Below, piece by piece: positions 9,818 through 22,922 of a stretch of 64,000 nt of DNA. Location: the NCBI GenBank assembly GCA_028703175.1, contig JAQVNJ010000001.1:62001-126000 (forward strand), read 5' to 3'. The position numbers and the translations under genes are program-made. This DNA comes from JAAYCB01 sp012744395. GTDB taxonomy: Bacteria > Planctomycetota > Planctomycetia > Pirellulales > Thermoguttaceae. The notes beneath the pieces are model-generated. The model worked only from the letters and a program-made list of their open reading frames with translations. It was not told the DNA's origin and ran no database searches. The number at the start of each line of letters is the position of its first letter. Within the stretch, counting starts at the first letter, position 1.

Positions 9818-10612
9818 GTGCGAACTGTCTTGGCACTGTTACTCGGTGTCGCTCTCGGAGCGGTCGTGTTTGCCGCAGCCTGGCCGGCCGCGCCGGCGGA
9901 GAGTGCGGCGAACGCACCCCCCCAAGGTCCAGCTCAAGGAAAAATCGGCCACGGTCTTTCCCGTGCGGATTGTCACGCCGGCCGGCCCAAACCCAGTCGA
10001 TCTCAGGCAGCGGATTGCCGAAGTGGTCGGAATGCTCTTGGAGCGGGCAGGCCTCGACGACGTGCGGCTGGCGAAATCCGCGTTCACTAGTCCGGGGTGC
10101 CCGACGACAATGAGATCAAGGCGATGGGAGGTCGCGCCGGCCGGCTCCGCAAACAGTTGGCCGAAAGCACGCTCGTCGTTCTCGGCGTGCGGGCTGGCGG
10201 CAGGACGGATGAGAAGACTGCCGCGGAACGGGGCGTGTGGCTCGCACCGGTCGGCTTCAAGTCGGTCGTCGCGACCGACGCCGGTCCCATGCTCGATCTG
10301 AAGGACAGTCCCAACGAGCAGGAAGTTCTCTGGCAAGCCGCGCGGCAGGTCCGTGCGTGGGTCCAGCAGCACACGCCCCAAGCGGACTACGTACTGATGG
10401 CCGATTTCGCCATCAGCCGCATCGGCGGCGAGACCAAGGCCGCTGCCGTGCATTGGGTCCTCTGCGACCGGCAGGGCGACTGGGTGCTGGTCGACTACCA
10501 GAACTCGCACCACGCTGATTTTCAGCAGGTCGATCCAAAATCCGTCGAGGACTGCGTCCGATTGGTCGAGATTCGGCTGAAGAAACGGCTCCAGGAGGCG
10601 AACAACCCCTAG
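9818..10612 (+). pseudogene. Secreted hypothetical protein gene with two compensating frameshifts
   Basis: A GTG start at 9818 follows a strong AGGAGGT ribosome binding site (9804-9810) and opens a clean signal peptide (VRTVLALLLGVALGAVVF ... AAPA). At the run of seven Cs (9917-9923) sensible sequence moves to the +1 frame (KVQLKEKSATVFPVRIVTPA and onward to RLAKSAFTSP). Near 10085-10092 it returns to the first frame (VPDDNEIKAMGG), which stays open to 10612. The joined product would be about 264 aa. I recognise no family. The pattern fits one inserted and one deleted base within about 170 bp, from base-calling error at homopolymers or recent decay. The reading from 10097 alone is only the C-terminal part. 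Confidence 0.7.
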
Positions 10613-10860
10613 ACGAAACGTCCCCCGAGGAACTATCCAAGGACGATTCCCCCTCTTCCGCCCGGCGCGTCAGACGATTTGACACCCGCCAGTCTCCCCC
10701 CTAAAGTGAAGGGCATCGCCGGTCGATGCGTCTCAAGCCGATCCGCCCCGGGCCGCCAATTCCGCGGATTGTTCTCACGGCCGCCTTGCGGAGATTGCCC
10801 GATCGGCTTTCCACCCCTTTTGGGACCGCCCTTCGTTCTCCGGGAGCTCCGAGGCTGCTT

Positions 10861-11835
10861 ATGACCGACGTAATGGGCACGGCCAAGCGGATCATCGCCA
10901 ACGCCGAGAAGGTCATGGTCGGCAAGCGGCGGCAGATCATCCTCTCGCTTGTCTCCTGGTTCTGCGAGGGGCATATCCTGTTGGAGGACGTGCCGGGCGT
11001 GGCCAAGACGGTCCTCGCCCGGACGCTTGCCGCGAGCGTCGGCTGCACGTTCAAGCGCGTGCAGTGCACCCCGGACCTGCTGCCCACGGACGTGACGGGG
11101 GCCTCGATCTTCAATCAGAAGACCTCGGAGTTCGAGTTTCGCGCAGGACCGATCTTTGCCCAGATCGTGCTCGCCGACGAGATCAACCGGACCACGCCGC
11201 GGACGCAGGCCGCGTTGCTCGAAGCGATGGCCGAGAGCCGCGTGACGGTCGACGGCGTCACCCACCGGCTCGCCCCGCCGTTTCTCGTCATCGCCACGCA
11301 GAACCCGGTCGACCACGAGGGCACGTTTCCCCTGCCCGAAGCCCAGCTCGACCGGTTCCTGGTCCGCTTCAGCCTCGGCTATCCGACGCTGGAGGAGGAG
11401 TTGCGGATGCTCGCGATGCTCCAGCGCGAGCATCCGCTCGACGGGCTCCAGCCCGTCGTGTCGGCCGATCAGATCATCGCCTGCCAGCAGGCGGTCCGCG
11501 AGGTCTACGTCGATGAGAAGGTCCGCCGCTACCTGACCGAGATTGTCCACGCCACGCGGCAGCACGAGGACGTGAGCCTCGGCGGCAGCCCGCGGGCGTC
11601 GATCGCCCTGTTTCGCACCGCGCAGGCGATGGCGGCGATCTACGGGCGCGGCTTCGTCCAGCCCGACGACGTCAAACGCGTCGCCGGCCCGGTCCTCATG
11701 CACCGGATGATCCTCAAGCCCGAGAGCCGGCTGAGAAAAGTCACGGCGGCCGAGATCGTGGCGGAGATTGTTGCGGACGTGCCCGTCCCCACGCTGCGGA
11801 AGGCGGGCGCGGCGGAAGACGAGTTGGAAGGTTGA
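10861..11835 (+). CDS. MoxR-family AAA+ ATPase
   Basis: This is a 324-aa chaperone-type ATPase of the MoxR group, which usually helps mature metal or von Willebrand-factor-domain protein complexes. Visible features are Walker A in EDVPGVAKTVLART, Walker B in IVLADEINRTTPR, sensor-1 in VIATQNPVDHEGTFPLPEAQ, then LDRFLVRFSLGYP and the C-terminal lid (SPRASIALFRTAQAMA). The start at MTDVMGTAKRI is chosen because upstream in-frame sequence is Pro/Arg-rich and unlike the family. The common partner genes (DUF58, VWA) are not adjacent: the next gene is a convergent small membrane protein. Confidence 0.9.
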   Translation: MTDVMGTAKRIIANAEKVMVGKRRQIILSLVSWFCEGHILLEDVPGVAKTVLARTLAASVGCTFKRVQCTPDLLPTDVTGASIFNQKTSEFEFRAGPIFAQIVLADEINRTTPRTQAALLEAMAESRVTVDGVTHRLAPPFLVIATQNPVDHEGTFPLPEAQLDRFLVRFSLGYPTLEEELRMLAMLQREHPLDGLQPVVSADQIIACQQAVREVYVDEKVRRYLTEIVHATRQHEDVSLGGSPRASIALFRTAQAMAAIYGRGFVQPDDVKRVAGPVLMHRMILKPESRLRKVTAAEIVAEIVADVPVPTLRKAGAAEDELEG

Positions 11836-11857
11836 GGGCCCGGCCGGCCGGCGGGAA

Positions 11858-12028
11858 TTACGGACCCTTGTGAAGTGCGGGCAACACGACGATCAAGAAC
11901 GTGGCAATCGGGCCAAGGATGATCGAGAACAGCCACCACAAGAGCCCGCTCCGCCCCTTGGCCTGCGCCAGGCCCGCGTTGATCAATGTCAGCGTTCCCC
12001 ATCCGACGAAGTATTCGGTGTGCTGCAT
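11858..12028 (-). CDS. Small membrane protein, 56 aa
   Basis: Starting MQHTEYFVGW, this short product has two hydrophobic stretches (about 8-18 and 24-50) separated by the basic turn QAKGRSG, then LWWLFSIILGPIATFLIVVL. The pattern of a basic KGRS turn, a tryptophan and a GPxAT motif occurs in small uncharacterised membrane proteins of many bacteria. The function is unknown. The shorter ATG start is preferred over the 87-aa extension, whose added residues are Arg-rich and low in similarity. Confidence 0.6.
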   Translation of the reverse strand: MQHTEYFVGWGTLTLINAGLAQAKGRSGLLWWLFSIILGPIATFLIVVLPALHKGP

Positions 12029-12158
12029 GGTGCTGTCCTCAGTTCGGTTATCCGGTGGCGCCGAACGGTCCAACCGGCCGCGGTCGGCCCGCCCCCGGGC
12101 TGTCTCGCGGAGCCAAATCATCTCGCGCGGCCGACCGAGCAGCGCCGCCCCACCGACT

Positions 12159-15848
<3,690 letters not shown>

Positions 15849-16240
15849 GGCTGGTGGCGGAGAATTCCTATGAAGACACAGCCGGGCCGGCGTTGAAATC
15901 CACAGCCTGACGGGAGTCCACCGCGCAGCGAACCGCGCCGAGGCGCTGCCGCCTGACAAGACTCAACGACCGGGACCGACGAACAACCAAAACCCCACCC
16001 GTCGCCCCCCCGATTTGCCGGGGAACCTGGAGGGGAACACGATCCATACCATCTTCGCACTTTATCGAATGGCCCACAACCGGTCAATCAAACGGCCCCG
16101 ACGGGACCAACTCACCAGCGGGCCTGGTTTTCGGGTTGACAAGGCGCGGCAGAATAGGGCAAGTCTTTGTCCTGCCTCTCGTTAAACCTTGGCTCACCGA
16201 CTCGATTCAGGCACGGTACAAAACCCGAGGTCCCAGGCCC
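15849..16240. other. Intergenic: divergent secA / pyrophosphorylase spacer, left part
   Basis: This gene-free stretch is part of the 688-bp spacer between the divergent genes. I see a TTGACA at 16135-16140 with only a poor -10 downstream, and no conserved reading frame. Confidence 0.4.
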
Positions 16241-16319
16241 GAGTTCCGCCAATTCGGTGCTCCCAGTGAGCGGTCCAGTCTTGCCCGTTTGGTCATTCGG
16301 CAGGGGACCTTGAACCTTG
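16241..16319 (+). repeat. Dispersed 70-bp element, copy 2
   Basis: It begins GAGTTCCGCCAATTCGGTGC and ends CCTTGAACCTTG. It is the plus-strand partner of 6100-6170. A copy of the dispersed palindrome follows 130 bp later. Confidence 0.65.
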
Positions 16320-16452
16320 CCTCGATGGATTGTACCGCCGCCGACAATCGATCGGGATGGCTCCTCCTGCGAGCGGATCTGGCATAGGATGGATTGAGCG
16401 GGCTGCCCGGTCGATAGGCCCTTCCCCTGGCAGCCAACCCTCCTCCCCCCGC

Positions 16453-16480
16453 GTTCCCAAGCTGGAGCTTGGCAACCAGG
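16453..16480. repeat. Dispersed palindromic repeat, copy 3
   Basis: GTTCCCAAGCTGGAGCTTGG followed by CAACCAGG lies upstream of the pyrophosphorylase gene. A degenerate half copy (GCTTGGGAAC) occurs at about 16518. Confidence 0.8.
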
Positions 16481-16536
16481 AGGAGGGGGGAGATTGGGAA
16501 GGAGGGGGCGGATGGCAGCTTGGGAACGTCAGGCAG

Positions 16537-17934
16537 ATGAAGGCAGATCAAATGTTCGAGAAACTCAAGGCACACGGCCAGGAGCACCTGGTTCGGTTCT
16601 GGGACGAACTCTCGGAGACGCAGCACACCGCGCTAGCCGAGCAAATCGAGCGGATCGATTTTCCCCAAATTGCCCACCTCTTTGCCGAACGCGATCAGGC
16701 CAACGAGGTGGTTGAACTGGTGGATCGGGCGGGCGAGCCGGCCGCTATGCGGCTCGGCGATCAGAAGAACCGGTTCTCTCCGGAGTCGGCTTGCCGCCGC
16801 GGCGCTGAGGCGCTGGCCGGCGGCCGCGTGGCCGTCCTCCTGGTTGCCGGCGGCCAGGGGACGCGGCTCGGCTTCGAGCATCCCAAGGGGATGTTTCCCA
16901 TCGGGCCGGTGTCGAGGTGCCCGATCTTCCAGATTCACCTGGAGAAGGTGGTGGCGACGGCTCGCCGCTATGGCGCCTCGGTTCCCGTCTATCTGATGGT
17001 CAGCCCGGCAACCGAACGGGAGACCCGCAGATTTTTCGCGGAGAACGCGAATTTCGGCCTGCCTGAAACCGACTTGCGGGTTTTCTGCCAGGGTACGATG
17101 CCCGCCATCGACGATCGGACCGGCAAGATCCTGCTGGCCGAGCGCGGCCAAATCGCCCTCAGCCCCGATGGGCACGGCGGCGCGCTGGCGGCCCTCCAGG
17201 CCAGCGGGGCGCTGGCGGAGCTGGCCGAGCGAGGCATCGAGCAGGTCTTCTACTTCCAGGTCGACAATCCGCTGGTCGAGGTCTGCTCCCCCGAATTTCT
17301 CGGCTACCACCTGCTCGCCCGGTCCGAGTTGACCAGCCAGGTGATCGCCAAGCAGGACCCGAAGGATCGCGTGGGGAATGTTGTCGAAGTGGATGGACGG
17401 CTGCGCGTGATCGAATACAGCGACCTGCCCGACTCCGTCGCCGAGCGGCGACGCGCGGACGGATCGCTGCAAATCTGGGCCGGGAGCATCGCCGTCCATG
17501 TGTTCGAACTCGCCTTCTTGCTGCGGATGAGCGGCAGGGCCGACGCCCTGCCGTTTCATGTCGCCCACAAACGCGTCCCGTTCCTCGATGAACAGGGCCG
17601 CGCCCACCAGCCCGAGAAGCCGAACGCCTACAAATTTGAGCAATTCATCTTCGACCTGCTCCCCGCGGCTGCGAATGCCCTGGTCGTCGAAGTGGACCCG
17701 AAAACACACTTCGCCCCGCTGAAGAATGCACCGGGCGCGGCCGACGATACGCCGGAGTCGGTGCGAGCGCAGATCGTCGCCTTGCACGCCGACTGGCTCC
17801 GCCGCGCCGGCGCGGAGGTGGCCGACGGCACGCCCGTGGAGATCAGCCCGCTGTTTGCCCTGGACGCCGAGCAGCTTCGCGAGCGGATCGCCCCCGGCAC
17901 CCGGATCAGCCAGCCCATCTACTTCCGCCCGTAA
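16537..17934 (+). CDS. UDP-sugar (UDP-N-acetylglucosamine/UDP-glucose type) pyrophosphorylase, UDPGP family
   Basis: The product makes a UDP-sugar from UTP and a sugar 1-phosphate. At 465 aa it belongs to the family that includes eukaryotic UAP1 rather than bacterial GlmU/GalU. The signature LLVAGGQGTRLGFEHPKGMF (nucleotide loop) lies near residue 100. Further family motifs are SPDGHGGALAALQASG, YFQVDNPLVEVCSP, EYSDLP and QPEKPNAYKFEQFIFDLLP, the last binding the uridine/sugar side in UAP1-type enzymes. GlcNAc-1-P is the likelier substrate because of the UAP-like C-terminal motifs, but UDP-glucose or broad specificity cannot be excluded. It converges on the DUF4340 gene. Confidence 0.85.
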   Translation: MKADQMFEKLKAHGQEHLVRFWDELSETQHTALAEQIERIDFPQIAHLFAERDQANEVVELVDRAGEPAAMRLGDQKNRFSPESACRRGAEALAGGRVAVLLVAGGQGTRLGFEHPKGMFPIGPVSRCPIFQIHLEKVVATARRYGASVPVYLMVSPATERETRRFFAENANFGLPETDLRVFCQGTMPAIDDRTGKILLAERGQIALSPDGHGGALAALQASGALAELAERGIEQVFYFQVDNPLVEVCSPEFLGYHLLARSELTSQVIAKQDPKDRVGNVVEVDGRLRVIEYSDLPDSVAERRRADGSLQIWAGSIAVHVFELAFLLRMSGRADALPFHVAHKRVPFLDEQGRAHQPEKPNAYKFEQFIFDLLPAAANALVVEVDPKTHFAPLKNAPGAADDTPESVRAQIVALHADWLRRAGAEVADGTPVEISPLFALDAEQLRERIAPGTRISQPIYFRP

Positions 17935-18128
17935 GGCGGGCCAGGGCCAGTCGATCCCAGATCGCCGCGCGCGTTGCCCGCAGGCGCACGAGTCGACCAC
18001 AGGCCGCGACGCCCGCGGCGGCCCATCACAACACGAGCGGCCATGCCCAGGACTCGGCTTCTCGGTGGGGCGGCGCTGGCGGGTCCGCTTGCGCCAGACT
18101 CGCCGGGTTCCCGCTAGCGATTGCAGGC

Positions 18129-19922
18129 CTACGGGCGCGGTGCATCCGCCTTGAGGCTCTCGAAATCGCCGACGGTGTCGGGCTTGGCAATCGGCTTGGC
18201 GGCCGATGCGTCTGAAGCCTTCTCCTCCGGCTTCTCCTCCTCCTTCGCCTTGACGATCTTGTCCCGGCTGAGGTGGATCTTCTGATACTCGGCATCGTCG
18301 ATCACGTAGTACCACTCGGCGAAGCGGGCGTTCAGTTCGGCGACCTTCTTCTCCGCGTCCTCGACCTTCTTTTCGTACTCTTCCTTCTTGCGATCATTCT
18401 CCTTCTGGATCTCTTCGCGCTTCTTTTCGATCTCCTCCCGGCTCAGCTTCGGCTCCTCGGTCTGGGACGCTTCCTCAGCCGCGGCTTCTTCCTGGCCGGC
18501 CTCCGGCTTGTCTTCCGACTTCCCCTCGCCCGGCTCTTCGCCGGCCTTGGGCTTTTCCGATTTCTCTTCGCCGGTTTTGGAATCTTGCGGTTTCTCTTCG
18601 TCGGCCTTGGGCTTTTCCGGCTTCTTTTCGTCGGCCTTGGGCTGCTCGTCAGGCAGTTCCGGCAGCTCTTCGTAGGTTGGCTTTTCGATCATCTCCGGTC
18701 TGAACTCGGCCATCACGAACAGGTAGCGGTTCACGTCGGCCGTTGACGACTCGGGCTTCTCCTCCGCCTGCTTCTCCGTCTTCTCCTCGTTGGCCTCCTC
18801 CTCGGAAGCCATACCGGCAATCTGCCCGAAGCGGAGCACGTAGTGGACGCCATCTTTCATCGTGACGGCGATCTCGCCTTCGTTGGATCGCAACTGGTAG
18901 GACTTCTTCCCGGGACTGGCCGGGTCGGAGACCGTGACCACGTGGAAACCGGCCCGGGCGAGCGAGCGTTCGGCTTCGGGATCGAGATTGATCGAGCCGC
19001 TGCTCCGCAGCGTATCGCTCAGCGAGGCGGGTTTGCGCATCACGTCGACGATCTTCAGGTCGTCGAGGGCGTTCTTCAGATTGTTGAGCGTGTCGGTATT
19101 GAGTTCCTCCTTTTCGGAGAGCCCCTGTTCGGCCCAGCCTTCCTTCTTGAACACCCGGTCGGCCGTCATTTTCCAACGCGGCTCCCCGGTGTCGTTGTAC
19201 TCCAGGGTGATCTTGCCTCGGGGAGTGATGCTCTGCTGGAGGATATCGACCGAATAATCGTCGATGCTGATCGTGCGGATGTCCCACGAGCTGAGCTTGA
19301 GCAGGTCTTTTTCGATCCAGTCCTGGAACTTTGTCGAGAATTTATCGGTGCTGACTCTGACGGTATAGACCGGATCCTGGCCGACGCGCCGGACGTAGCG
19401 CAGGCCCTGCTGCTCCTCGACCGGTTTGCCGATCACCAGTTCGACAAGCTTCGTGTCGTCCTTGTCGCGGAGGCTCACGCGGGTGCCGATGCCTTCCCCG
19501 CTGGCGGCGCCCTTCTCGGCGGGATCGACGACCCCATAGAGCTTGTGGAGTCCCTTGATGTCGTCGGCGCCGATACCGGCCTCCAGCGGATCGGCGGCAA
19601 CGCTGAGCACCTTCAGGTCGATCAGGTCGGCGGCGGCTTTCGCCAATTGGTCCTGGGCGTCGGCCGGATAATTCTTGGGAGGAATGACCCAGGAATTGCC
19701 TTCCTTCTTGACCATGAAGCTGACGGGCGTCGCGGCGGCCTGGTCGAACTTGACGACTTCCAGGCTGGTGGCGGTGAGCGCGTCCTGGAAATTGGGGAAC
19801 AGGCTCTGGTCCACCATGTCGGCGGGGGACATCAGGTCGGTCTTCGGCAGGGTGAAGTAACTGATCGCCGTGAGGGCCGCGGCGATCACCACGAAAGTCA
19901 GGGTTCGCTTGATTTCGGTCAT
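18129..19922 (-). CDS. DUF4340 domain protein with highly charged tail
   Basis: This is a 597-aa protein anchored by one N-terminal membrane segment (TLTFVVIAAALTAISYF). A DUF4340-type region follows (about residues 60-370, including SWVIPPKNYPADAQDQLAKA and RVSLRDKDDTKLVELVIGK). The last third is a Lys/Glu/Pro-rich tail of repeated KPKADEEKP / SEKPKAGEE units and a predicted coiled coil (REEIEKKREEIQKENDRKKE). It is the last gene of the minus-strand unit, 74 bp after the permease-GldG gene. DUF4340 proteins commonly accompany GldG-type ABC transporters, so a role as an accessory subunit facing the periplasm is inferred. The substrate is unknown. Confidence 0.85.
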   Translation of the reverse strand: MTEIKRTLTFVVIAAALTAISYFTLPKTDLMSPADMVDQSLFPNFQDALTATSLEVVKFDQAAATPVSFMVKKEGNSWVIPPKNYPADAQDQLAKAAADLIDLKVLSVAADPLEAGIGADDIKGLHKLYGVVDPAEKGAASGEGIGTRVSLRDKDDTKLVELVIGKPVEEQQGLRYVRRVGQDPVYTVRVSTDKFSTKFQDWIEKDLLKLSSWDIRTISIDDYSVDILQQSITPRGKITLEYNDTGEPRWKMTADRVFKKEGWAEQGLSEKEELNTDTLNNLKNALDDLKIVDVMRKPASLSDTLRSSGSINLDPEAERSLARAGFHVVTVSDPASPGKKSYQLRSNEGEIAVTMKDGVHYVLRFGQIAGMASEEEANEEKTEKQAEEKPESSTADVNRYLFVMAEFRPEMIEKPTYEELPELPDEQPKADEKKPEKPKADEEKPQDSKTGEEKSEKPKAGEEPGEGKSEDKPEAGQEEAAAEEASQTEEPKLSREEIEKKREEIQKENDRKKEEYEKKVEDAEKKVAELNARFAEWYYVIDDAEYQKIHLSRDKIVKAKEEEKPEEKASDASAAKPIAKPDTVGDFESLKADAPRP

Positions 19923-19996
19923 TTCTTATCGTGCTCCTCGCTGAGCCGGCGCAACGGCCGGAATTTCAAGACTCTGCCACGAACGTCCTTGGAAGA

Positions 19997-22798
19997 CTAC
20001 CGCAGGCGCGAGCGCGAAACGCCTTCTCTCTCGCGGAATCGCCGCGTGAAGAACACGACCACGGCGATCAGCAGCGGGGGGATGGGCGGCAGGAGCACCG
20101 CCCAGAGCTTGTAGGTGTTCTGGACTCGTTCGATCTCGAGGTTCAATTCCGTGTCGATCTGGTTCTGCTGCCGCTCCATCTCGGCCTTGAGGCGGTCTTT
20201 CTCCGCGTCGAGGCGTTTCTGCCCGCTCTGCTGGGCCATCGCGACTTGCAGGAGCACGTCCTGGGAGCCCATGTTCTCCTTCTGCATCCGCTCTTCGAGC
20301 TTCTTGATCCGTTCGTCGAACTTCTTCTGTTCCCGTTCAACGAACTCGTCGTACTCCTTTTGCAGGCGGTTGGCCTCCTTGCTGGTCGCTTCGCGAGACT
20401 CTTCGGTCTGGCGCTCGATCGCGGTCAGCGTGCGGTGCTTGACGCGGCGCGAGCGGATGTCGATGAATCGCTGGTCGCCGGCCAGCGCGTCGAGCACGTT
20501 GAGGACAAACGTCACGTTGTCGAATTGCAGATTCAGCCCCGCTTCGGGATTGTCGCCCTGCTCGCGGAGCTGGAAGAACGCCCGGTGCAGCATATCGATG
20601 TCGCTGACGAGGACAACATTGAGCCGCGCCGGCTCCGCCTCCTGCTGCTGCTCGTCTTCGGCGTCCTTGGCGTCGGCGTCCGTGTCGGGCGTCTCCTCCT
20701 CTTCCTCTCCGTTTCCAGAGGCCTTGTCTTCCGCTTTCTCGTCTTCCTCGGCGGCCTTCGGTTCCGCGGGGAGTTCCCCCTCGATCCGCGCGGCGAGCAC
20801 ATAGGTCGCGCCGGTGGGGATCTGCGGCCGATTCTCCTCGATTCGCATCATGCCGAACATGGCCATCGGCGCGATCCGCTGGACGTCGACGGTCCCGGTC
20901 TTGGCGCCGGTCTGGACGAGCGGGGTGAACTGCATCCGCGTGGCGTTCAGGCCGCTGATCGATCCCGGGAATACGAAGAGCAACTGCTGGAGCTGCATCG
21001 TCGTCGGATCGTCCAGGTTGAACGGCCGCGATTGGGCGTCTTGGCCGCGATCGATGAACACGAACTCCTCGTAGAGGCTGCTCAGTTTGGGATAGGGGTT
21101 GTAGGTCTGCCAGATCACGTTGCGGGCGTTGAAATCCACCCCGAGCAGGTCCCAGAGCGGCGCGATGTCGCCCTTGGGCTCCGCCTGCTGCCCCATCATC
21201 ATCGCCTGGGGGCCGCCGGGCGGCCGTTTCGGGGCGGTTGTGCCCGGCACTTCGGCGGCGAACAGGGGGAACGGGTCCTCGAAAATCGCCGTCGGCTGGC
21301 CCGACCGGACCACCGCGAGGAAATTCTCCATCGGCTCGGGGGCGAGCGACGAGGGCTGGACCGCCAGCAGCACGTCGTAGCGCTCCTCGATCGGGCTGGT
21401 GGGATCGACCTCGGCCACGTCGTACTGCTTCTGCAACTCCTCGACGATCGGCCAGTTGGGGCTCGACGACATCGCCTGCATGTTGAACTGGCCGTAGAGC
21501 CCCGCGTCGGTCTTCAGGATGCCGATCTTCTTGCGCTTCTGCTGGGTGACCGTGGCCAGCGAGCGAACCAGTTCGTATTCGACCGGGATCCCGCGATCGA
21601 TGAACGGCAAGATCACCTTTTCCAGCCCGCAGGTGACGGCTACTCCGAGAAAGATGTTGTCTTCGCTGAACCGGCCGCGTTTCATGCTGAACACGCGCCG
21701 CGCCTGGATCCCGTAGCGCTGCTCGGCCCGCGCCGCCTCTTCCGAGAGCGGCTTGGTGGAGATGATCCGCAGGAGGACCTTGCTGCCGGCCTTGGCTTCC
21801 ATCTCCCGCAGCCGGTTGAGCATGTCGAGGCGGGTCTGGACGTAAGTCTCGGGGACCTCCGGGCTGACAAAGGCTTCGATCTGGATCGGATGCGCCGCAT
21901 CGAGGCTGCTGAGGAGCTTCACCGTCTGGGGCGAGAGAGAACTGAGCCGTTCGCTGGTCACGTCGCTGCGGAGGTCATGCCGGCCGGCGAGCACGCAAAG
22001 ATTCAAGCCGATCAGCAGCAGGGCGGTGATCTGAACCGCGTAGAAAACGTACCGCGGCACGCTCGAACTGCCCGCCCGCCAGTGCCGGGCGCTGATGAAG
22101 ACCATGCTCAAGTAGAGCATTACGACGACCAGGGTGACGAAATACAGGAGGTTCGAAACGCTGAGGATTCCCCGCCCGAAGGCGGCGAACTGTTCGGCAA
22201 TGCTCCATTGCTTAAGCAGCCCACCGAAGGCGTCCGGCAGAATCGAATCGGCCCAGACGAGCAGCACCAGCGGCGCGTTGAACACGCCGCCGAGAATGTA
22301 GGCGATCGTCAAATTTGCGGTGAGGAACGACGCGACCATGCCGACGGCCAGCATCGCCAGGCCGGTCAGCCAGTATCCGACATAGGTTCCGATCAACAGG
22401 CCCGTGTCCGGCTGCCCGAGCGTCTTCAAGACCCAGATGTTGCAGACCATCGAGAAGAGCAGCGAGACGCTGTAGATCGCCACGCCGGCCAGGTACTTCG
22501 CCAGCACCACGTCCAGATCGCTTGCCGGAATCGTCAGCAGCAACTCGTCGGTCCCCTGGCGCCGCTCGTCAGCCCAGATGCCCATCGTGATCGCCGGCAC
22601 GAAAACCAGCATGATGAACGGAAACCAGCGGTTCAACTGGTCGAGGTTGGCCAGGTTCCGGTTGAAGAACTCGTCCGGCAGGAAGGCCGCGATCGAGCTG
22701 AGGAGCACGAAAACGCAGATGAACACGTAGCCGGTCGGGCTCGTGAAATAGGCGACGAAATTCCGCTTGAAGACGGCAAGTAAGACTCTCGTATTCAT
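19997..22798 (-). CDS. ABC-2 permease fused to GldG-type auxiliary domain
   Basis: This 933-aa product joins two subunits that are separate in gliding bacteria. Residues about 1-250 form an ABC-2 permease with six membrane segments (LLAVFKRNFVAYFTSPTGYV, LTIPASDLDVVLAKYLAGVA). A further membrane segment near 275 leads into a periplasmic ABC_transp_aux/GldG domain (DLRSDVTSERLSSLSPQTVK through LLAVQPSSLAPEPMENFLAV). An acidic EEDEKAED / EEEEETPDTD stretch follows. A long coiled coil (about 770-880) precedes a last membrane segment (LWAVLLPPIPPLLIAVVVFF). It lies between the ATPase gene (124 bp upstream) and the DUF4340 gene. The start MNTRVLLAVF is chosen because the permease similarity begins there. 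Confidence 0.9.
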   Translation of the reverse strand: MNTRVLLAVFKRNFVAYFTSPTGYVFICVFVLLSSIAAFLPDEFFNRNLANLDQLNRWFPFIMLVFVPAITMGIWADERRQGTDELLLTIPASDLDVVLAKYLAGVAIYSVSLLFSMVCNIWVLKTLGQPDTGLLIGTYVGYWLTGLAMLAVGMVASFLTANLTIAYILGGVFNAPLVLLVWADSILPDAFGGLLKQWSIAEQFAAFGRGILSVSNLLYFVTLVVVMLYLSMVFISARHWRAGSSSVPRYVFYAVQITALLLIGLNLCVLAGRHDLRSDVTSERLSSLSPQTVKLLSSLDAAHPIQIEAFVSPEVPETYVQTRLDMLNRLREMEAKAGSKVLLRIISTKPLSEEAARAEQRYGIQARRVFSMKRGRFSEDNIFLGVAVTCGLEKVILPFIDRGIPVEYELVRSLATVTQQKRKKIGILKTDAGLYGQFNMQAMSSSPNWPIVEELQKQYDVAEVDPTSPIEERYDVLLAVQPSSLAPEPMENFLAVVRSGQPTAIFEDPFPLFAAEVPGTTAPKRPPGGPQAMMMGQQAEPKGDIAPLWDLLGVDFNARNVIWQTYNPYPKLSSLYEEFVFIDRGQDAQSRPFNLDDPTTMQLQQLLFVFPGSISGLNATRMQFTPLVQTGAKTGTVDVQRIAPMAMFGMMRIEENRPQIPTGATYVLAARIEGELPAEPKAAEEDEKAEDKASGNGEEEEETPDTDADAKDAEDEQQQEAEPARLNVVLVSDIDMLHRAFFQLREQGDNPEAGLNLQFDNVTFVLNVLDALAGDQRFIDIRSRRVKHRTLTAIERQTEESREATSKEANRLQKEYDEFVEREQKKFDERIKKLEERMQKENMGSQDVLLQVAMAQQSGQKRLDAEKDRLKAEMERQQNQIDTELNLEIERVQNTYKLWAVLLPPIPPLLIAVVVFFTRRFREREGVSRSRLR

Positions 22799-22922
22799 AG
22801 GTTCTCGCCTGACTTGGGTCTTTCGAAGGGTGAGAGGTTGGGGGAAAACCAGTCCGCGAACGCCCGCGGCGCGGCGCCCCGCGCCGATTGCCCGCAATCC
22901 GCGCCGCCGGCGCGCTGCGGGC

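Noticed and set aside
9917..9923. Programmed +1 ribosomal frameshift at the C7 run
   Set aside because: A second, opposite shift would also be needed near 10088, and no stimulatory signal was seen. Sequence error or decay is simpler.
19931..22783. Open frame of 950 codons antisense to the permease-GldG gene
   Set aside because: A shadow of high-GC third positions. The minus strand shows clear ABC-2 and GldG features.
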